DNA of 24,422 bases from Reticulitermes lucifugus (taxonomy: Eukaryota > Arthropoda > Insecta > Blattodea > Rhinotermitidae), in the NCBI GenBank assembly GCA_026260175.1, contig JAKCWW010009172.1, positions 1 through 24,422 on the forward strand. The letters run 5' to 3'. Below are positions 19,351 to 24,422 of the stretch, piece by piece (within the stretch, counting starts at the first letter, position 1; each line of letters starts with the position of its first letter). The notes beneath the pieces are model-generated. The model did no database searches, was not told the DNA's origin, and saw only the letters and a list, made by a program, of their open reading frames with translations. The position numbers were made by a program, and so were the translations under genes.

Positions 19351-22300
19351 CTGCAACAAAGAGAGAGAGAGAACACTGTAACTTAATCTTCAGCTGCTGC
19401 TGACAGAATTCTTTTTCAGCGTGTCATCTTTTGAGATATAACACTGTGTAGTTTTGCAGGTGTACCATGTACCAACATTTTGGAAGAACAAGCCATCTCC
19501 AACTTCAGGAATGAAGTAGGATAACGAGTCTGTGAGTGTATATGGGCAAGCTGCAAAGGTCACTTACATCCATGAGAAAAGGACAAAAACAGAGCGTGGT
19601 CCAGGCAAGTAGGGACAGTGAGGAAATGTAAGGTGTACCTTATTATGGACCAGGATTCTGTTTACAAATAATATAATTAAACTAACGTCCTGCAGCACAG
19701 TCCTTCTTGAGAAGCTACCAGTTTCTCATCCAGTCAAGATATTCCCCACATTTTATGGAACCTGAGCTTCATTACCATGTTCACACAAGGCCGCAACTTG
19801 TCCTTATCCTGAACCACATAATATAGCTCATGTAGTTCCATCTTATAGCTTTCAGATCCATTTTAATTTTATCCTCCAGCCTACACATAGGTCTTTTTCC
19901 TTCATGTTTCCAAAAAAAGTGCTATACACATTTCTTTTCTTGTAAGTCCCACATGCCCCACTCATCTCTTCCTCCTTGATATGAGCAATCTAATAATATC
20001 TGGCAAGGCACATAAATCATGAGGCTCCTCATTATGCAATTTTCACACTCCTCCTGTTATTTCCTCACTCTTAGGCACAAATACAGTATCTACTGAGCAG
20101 CTTATTTTCACACAAACTCAGCCTTCCCCCCCCCCCTGAAGTTTAAAAATAATATAAACTACACACATAAATAGTATTTCCAAAAAGTTACAGTACAGTT
20201 TTCAAGCTTAGCTATTTTATAATATTTGCACTAGAATCATGAAACACAATAAAAAATATGAAATATTACCTATGTTGTTACTAAATATCAGTGTGAAACT
20301 CATTCATTGCTTTGCACATGTCTCACTGATATTTCAGTTCCTACCACACCCAAATGAGAACATCAAGAGTGCCTCTGATTCCTTGTTTCGTATGGCTAGT
20401 TCCATCAATTTTTCACATTTTATATCATCTTCTTTATGTAACTTTACAGGTAAAGTTTAGGACAGAAAAGTGCACAGGTTGAGATCTAATCCATTGCCCT
20501 GGACAGTGATCATTAAACCATCACAAAAAATCTCTCAACAAAGACATTGGGGACAATCAAATGTAATGCAGAAAATCTACAGTACAGATCATAAAACAAA
20601 ACCGAATTTTGTAAACTGGTACCCTCAAGGGGATGCATGATAGAGAAATAGAACCCACACTTGTTCTGTTTAGTGATGAAATTTGATTTCATCTCAGTAG
20701 ATACATGGGCTCTCAAAATAGCAGGCGTTGCTGTGCAGAAAATCCCATGTTATTCAGTGAAGTGCCGTTACATTATGTTATGGTTGGTGTATTGTGTGCC
20801 ACAAGTGCAACTAGGACGATTGGCCCAATTTTTCCTGGGACCACAAACTCACACCCATATGTTCAACTCATTCTGACACCATTTTCTGAACACCTGTCCA
20901 ATTATGAGTGAACCTATGCCATTTCCAGTAAGACAGTGTAGCAGCTAACAGAGTAAATAACTCTGGGTTATTTAGGGACTGTTTTTGATGATAGAATATA
21001 AGCAGGGGATTGTGGCCTCTTTGTTTACCAGACTTGAACCTGTGAAAATTTTACTTCTCAGGCAAATTAAAGATTAAACTGTACTGTAACAATCGTTGCA
21101 TTGAAGACGATCTGTAAGAAACACTCAGGATGTAGTGTCTTCAGTGTTACCAGCACAACTTCAATGTGCAATGAAGAAGGTGTGTTGTTACATGTGAAAT
21201 GCATCTGCAAGCCTGAGAAAACCACTTCCAGTATCTTCTTTAAATAAAGTGAGTAAAAGTGTAGTACTGATTGCAACACATTAAAATAAAAGGCATGGTC
21301 CCCAACTTGTGGCAATTCATAAGGGTTGTAGGAAGTGACCAATGATATTGGTTAGATAATATATTTACATTTGAAATATGGGCATTCCTTATGATAAAAC
21401 CTATACATTATACTTACTTGAAATATTTTTGAAGTGTACAGCAACCAGTGGACTTAGGTAGTTTCTTGCACCCAAGAATGGGAAATAGTACCCTGGAAAC
21501 CCTTGATAGGGGAAGTACTCAACAGTCCCAATAAACTCACTGTCAGCAGGATCCATTCCTTCACAACTCACCCACACTGTGTTCAGCTGCCATCAACACA
21601 AGACCAGAATCTTGTACATAACAAATTGCATTTATTCATACATAATTTCTTTCATAATTACTCTACTCAGCAGTTTATCACAGTAATAATAGAGCTGTTT
21701 AACATTTTACGTTTCTTGTTTAGCTACTACACATGAATGAGTTATCCTTACTAAGGGTGTCTTTCTTCATTCACTCCACTGAATATAAATATTGTGTACT
21801 TTTACACTATTTCCAGTTCCTGTAGTAGCTCCAAACAGGTCATAAACACTTCTTTCCCACTCCTTTTCAGTATTAAATTATAATTATTTCATATTATTTG
21901 ATACTACATAACCCCTCAAGTTAATACAAGATTAGTGACCATCCTCCTAGCCAGCTTCACCTTTCCAGTCATCTGATTCCATAAAACTTTAACAAAATCA
22001 ACAGGATAATCTCTCAAAATTTCTACCAAACACAATATTATATATTTCATGAACTTACAGGAATAAGTAAGTTTGGTTTTTATTTACAAATGCAGAAACT
22101 CATGTCAGTTTCACTGACAATGCAGCAAATCTTTGCATCCAAATCTTTGAAGGCGCAAACAATGTCACAGCAATATTCCATCACTTGTCGAATCAAATTT
22201 TGTGGCAACTCGAGGGTGATGGATTCACAAGCAGCAAATATTCAGTTACGCAGGTCAGCCTCATCCCTTTCCTGTGTTTGGTACACAATGCCCTTCCTTG

Positions 22301-23619
22301 AGCCCAGAAAAAAGAATCAAAAGGGCCAAAACCCTGTGGTCTAGCTGATCTCCTCCCTCAATCTATGATGTATTTGTCTAGAAATTGCTCATTCAGGAAG
22401 TTGGTATGTGTTTGCATAATGAGGAAGGATTCCAGCCTGCTGGAAGAAGTATCCTTGTAATATATAAGGTACTAAAATAAAAACTCAAAGCCTAAATACG
22501 ATAGATTATGAAAGTATATTTTGTTTTATTTAATGAATCATGAAAGCCTACCTGCACTTGCTGAAAGAAATATTTTGTCATACTTCGGTTTGTGTCAATA
22601 AAATTAACTCTAAGGACCTGAATTTTGTCAATACAATGAAACCTAAATAGCTAACCTCCATTAAAACATACCAGTCAAAAGAAACCTCAAAATCTAACAT
22701 TGGATCTATAAATACTTCTGCTGAACTAGACATCCTGCACTAAAACGAAGAGCTGAAACCTTAGCATTTCTCGCACTGAAATGAAAACTCAGAGTTTAAT
22801 CCCCCAGAGGATTTCGCGGTTTTTTTTTATTACATCTCCAAGCCTAACAGTGGTGGACTACATGTTATTGTTTCTGTCATGAGTTTTAGGTACTGTAACT
22901 TGACTGTCTGACAACACTGCTTTGTTGGCAACCCTGATCTAACTTTGTCTGAGCAATTAAGATGTGGCAAGGACTGAAGACAGAAAGGCAAGTATTTATC
23001 ACACCTATATTACCATTTAAAAAATATATATAGCTTTGGATAAAAAAATAACAGTATTTTGAGTTGTTACTGATTAAAGCTGTGTAAAATGTTACATGTG
23101 AGGGGAATAACAAATTGTCCTCCTAGTATGGACTAAGGCATAACATAGTTTAATATAACATAAAAATGCCTTTTCAGCACTTTCAAACAAGAAAGAATCA
23201 AGGGGGTAGCATTCATATTTTCCAAATTACCAGGCCTTGAAGATGAGGGTTTTCATATATAGCCAAGTTGGAAATTCATCTCAGATTGTTCAAATAGTAA
23301 AGAAAAGTACGTTGACATTTTCTGAAGTGTCTGTGGTAAAACTTTCTGGTTTTTCTTTTAAGGAAATCTTTTGGTAGACTCATGACACAACCTGGCTGTT
23401 TGGGAATTGAATGGGTCTCTATGCATCTGAAATTCCTTCCACTTTTATGAAACAGCTGGCTGTCCTTTGATGGTCTGCAAGTATGACAGCATAGGATTTA
23501 GAACTTACGTTTGCAGAGTTATTCTTTGTCACTTCCTCAATATGATCTTGCAGACTTTTAGGCATATGTTTCGGTAGGTCTGACGTTTTCTTAAAATAAT
23601 CAGGTTCCCATTTGAGTAT
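19247..23619 (-). CDS. nrv: Na+/K+-transporting ATPase beta subunit, 3' part of gene (three exons)
   Basis: The beta subunit is a type II membrane glycoprotein. It escorts the catalytic alpha subunit of the sodium pump to the plasma membrane and stabilises its K+-occluded state. Three minus-strand exons (23619-23509, 21586-21418, 19350-19247) splice in frame into 127 extracellular C-terminal residues. Family landmarks appear in the right order: WEPDYF and the P..MP..L..H segment, NTVWVSCEG, EYFPYQGFPGYYFPF, YLSPLVAVHF, then VECKAWAHNI and the terminal FELLID. The two cysteines (in WVSCEG and VECKAW) match the last conserved disulfide of the family. Sequons NNS and NIS are present. The cytoplasmic tail, membrane helix and first part of the ectodomain must lie beyond the right edge. 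Introns of 1922 and 2067 bp are filled with old transposons. All exons are intact, so the gene is probably functional. Which insect paralogue (nrv1/2/3) it is I cannot tell. Confidence 0.95.
19691..20110 (-). pseudogene. RTE-type LINE C-terminal tail (broken copy 3), in the last intron
   Basis: On the minus strand the same word order as at 4399-4866 appears: CCTAAGAGTGAGGAAATAAC, GATATTATTAGATTGC, AAGGAGGAAGAGATGAGTGG, GGAAACATGAAGGAAAAAGA, AAATTAAAATGGATCTGAAA and a terminal TAGCTTCTCAAGAAGGAC. Translated in pieces it recalls N-M-K-E-K and IK(M)DLK from the LINE protein, with many stops. It lies in the same orientation as the host gene, between its last two exons. Confidence 0.8.
20602..21240 (+). 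pseudogene. Mariner-like (IS630/Tc1) transposase relic 1, in the last intron
   Basis: A decayed DDE/D transposase can be followed in order: NFVNWY (20605), then one frame over MHDREIEPTLVLFSDE, where GAT at 20675-20677 is the first catalytic Asp. Next comes FHLS after a TGG-to-TGA stop, then GSQNSR, AENP and EVPLHYVMVGVLCA, then TIGPIF. HFQ-stop-D follows (second catalytic Asp codon at 20932-20934, preceded by a CAA-to-TAA type stop), then LGYLGTVFDDRI, WPPLCLPDLNL, and a C-terminal IEDDL...CLQCYQHNF. The third acidic residue after PDLN is replaced (stop then Lys). At least four stops and several frameshifts make it dead. It is antisense to the host gene. The 5' third of the transposase is not recognisable. 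Confidence 0.82.
21418..21586 (-). CDS. nrv: Na+/K+-ATPase beta, second-to-last coding exon (169 nt)
   Basis: The exon opens after GATGGCAG with LNTVWVSCEGMDPADSEF and closes with VAVHFKNIS plus one base before GTAAGTAT. Phase 0 at the start matches the upstream exon, and phase 1 at the end matches the last exon. It covers the EYFPYQGFPGYYFPF core, a strongly conserved part of the arthropod beta ectodomain. An alternative acceptor at ACACAG, eight bases inside, would break the phase, so I chose the outer one. NIS is a possible N-glycosylation site. The cysteine in WVSC is the first of the final disulfide. Confidence 0.95.
22085..22450 (-). pseudogene. Mariner-like transposase relic 2, C-terminal part, in an intron
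   Basis: The minus strand reads FFQQAGILPHYANTY, where the second catalytic Asp of the usual QQDG is Ala (GCT at about 22436-22434). A degraded WPF...FFWA stretch follows in place of the PRSPDL..DFFLWG motif. Then, in a shifted frame, come KGIVYQTQERDEADLRN and IFAACESIT-LELPQNLIRQV, matching the C-terminus of mariner-like transposases. It differs from the relic at 20602-21240 (PHYA versus AANR after the catalytic Asp), so a separate family inserted. Stops and shifts make it dead. It has the same orientation as the host gene. Confidence 0.75.
23509..23619 (-). CDS. nrv: Na+/K+-ATPase beta, third-from-last coding exon (111 nt)
   Basis: The exon is bounded by TTTTCTGTTACAG (acceptor ending 23620) and AAC|GTAAGT (donor from 23508). 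Both are strong, and both phases are 0. It encodes 37 residues from ILKWEPDYF through LPKHMPKSLQDHIEEVT to NNSAN. This is the ectodomain segment that follows the conserved LN(K/R) in other beta subunits. NNS is a possible glycosylation site. The open frame continues past both splice sites by chance (23643 to 23419), which is intron read-through. Confidence 0.93.
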
Positions 23620-24402
23620 CTGTAACAGAAAACTATGGGTCATACATACAGTTTGAGTGAGCTAAAGATTCCACTGCAAAAAGGAACTTGTTGTGAGATT
23701 GTTGTGTATGAAAAAGATTACAGATTTCAGTTCATGGCATTTATTAGGGTTTAAGATAAGCTACAAAGGACGATTATGATACATACGAGTACAAGTGCTT
23801 TATCATAGCCGAAGGTAGAAAGTATTATTCAGAAGAGCATCAAGGACATTTAATAGGTATTATGTGCATGCAATGAGTAGACACAGAGTGTATATATGTG
23901 GGACAGGAGGGTAACAATGTGCATATGCACTACACTGTTACCGAACACTATTCCTGTCTTGCAGACATCATGTATGTCTGTTTTCACCTATAATGCAGGT
24001 GAGTGGACTGATTTTTACATTATATTCTCCGTGCATTCTGATATCAAATCACAAATTAAAAAACCAACAAATGCACTGTATTTCCAAGTGTATAGTCTAA
24101 TGCTCCTACATATGTTTCGGCTTTATCAAGCCATCATCAGGGGGTCCAAGGTTTACATATACTAAACATCCATTATTTTCATCCTATAACATATTATATA
24201 TCACACATAAAACAAGCTCCTTTTCATATACGTAACTTTATGATACCATGTGTTATATAAAAGTAACAATGACACAGATACCCACTCATATTTTCACAAG
24301 ATATGTTCAACTCTAATGGGATAATCTGTATACCAAAAAACTGCCAAGAATTTGTTATAAACATATGTGGAAGATGCAATCTTAAAAACTTTTTAACTTC
24401 TA
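23620..24402. other. Intron sequence upstream of the Na+/K+-ATPase beta exons
   Basis: No further beta-subunit exon is recognisable before the window's right edge, so the preceding exon lies outside. The stretch holds the minus-strand hammerhead motif (24103-24146) and a chance-looking plus-strand acceptor/donor pair at 23961-24004. Confidence 0.5.
24103..24146 (-). ncRNA. Hammerhead ribozyme-like motif, second copy (Penelope-type)
   Basis: On the minus strand the core CTGATGA (24140-24134) leads into a perfect stem II, GGCTT-GATA-AAGCC (24132-24119). GAAAC follows (24118-24114), then a tiny stem III CA-TA-TG and the cleavage triplet GTA ending at 24107. Stem I is weak: CCCC before the core can pair with GGAG after it at only three of four positions. 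Core residues are intact, so it is recognisable but possibly inactive. The same layout at 2961-3007 suggests both come from Penelope-like elements. Confidence 0.65.
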
Positions 24403-24422
24403 ACACACACACACACACACAC
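24403..24422. repeat. (AC)n microsatellite cut by the window edge
   Basis: Ten AC units run to the last base; the true length is unknown. Confidence 0.97.

Noticed and set aside
22090..22344. 84-codon plus-strand open frame
   Set aside because: The minus strand here reads as the C-terminus of a mariner-like transposase.
1..24422. CRISPR array, bacterial operon or other prokaryotic system
   Set aside because: No spaced direct repeats, ribosome-binding sites or long ORFs. Spliced exons and animal transposons show this is eukaryotic DNA.

Overview
The window is animal nuclear DNA, most likely from a polyneopteran insect. A cockroach or other dictyopteran is my best guess. The reasons are AT-rich intron-type sequence, spliced exons, many tRNA-derived SINEs, and RTE-type LINE tails of a kind I associate with cockroach and termite genomes. 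The species call rests on memory, not on a search.

Right part (about 19.2-23.6 kb, minus strand): the last three coding exons of a Na+/K+-ATPase beta-subunit (nervana-like) gene lie at 23619-23509, 21586-21418 and 19350-19247. Splice sites are good, phases match (0, then 1), and together they give the C-terminal 127 residues ending in a clean stop. The N-terminal cytoplasmic and membrane-spanning part lies beyond the right edge. The two introns carry decayed transposons: a mariner-like copy on the minus strand (22.1-22.45 kb), a different mariner-like copy on the plus strand (20.6-21.24 kb) and an RTE tail on the minus strand (19.69-20.11 kb). A hammerhead-ribozyme-like motif sits upstream at 24.1 kb.

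Middle (about 10.4-19.2 kb): intergenic. It holds a pogo/Tigger-like transposase relic with its catalytic core missing (16.58-17.5 kb), an RTE tail (14.07-14.39 kb), a 370-bp non-autonomous hAT element with near-perfect 8-bp target duplications (13275-13644) and a SINE (12.2-12.48 kb). At 10527-10395 on the minus strand there is a convincing first coding exon of a second, unidentified gene. It has an upstream in-frame stop, a good start context and a consensus splice donor.

Left part (1-10.4 kb): I see no further exons. If the second gene is real, this is its first intron plus whatever follows. It is a repeat graveyard: three copies of a tRNA-Leu-like SINE (family A), four copies of a second tRNA-headed SINE (family B), two copies of a third (family C), an RTE tail, an LTR with polypurine tract and TATA box (8.6-9.1 kb), and a second hammerhead-like motif at 2961-3007. 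Both hammerhead motifs resemble those of Penelope-like retroelements.

I found no previously undescribed gene system. The best discoveries are the split Na+/K+-ATPase beta gene, the unidentified first exon, the two hammerhead motifs and the well-bounded hAT element.
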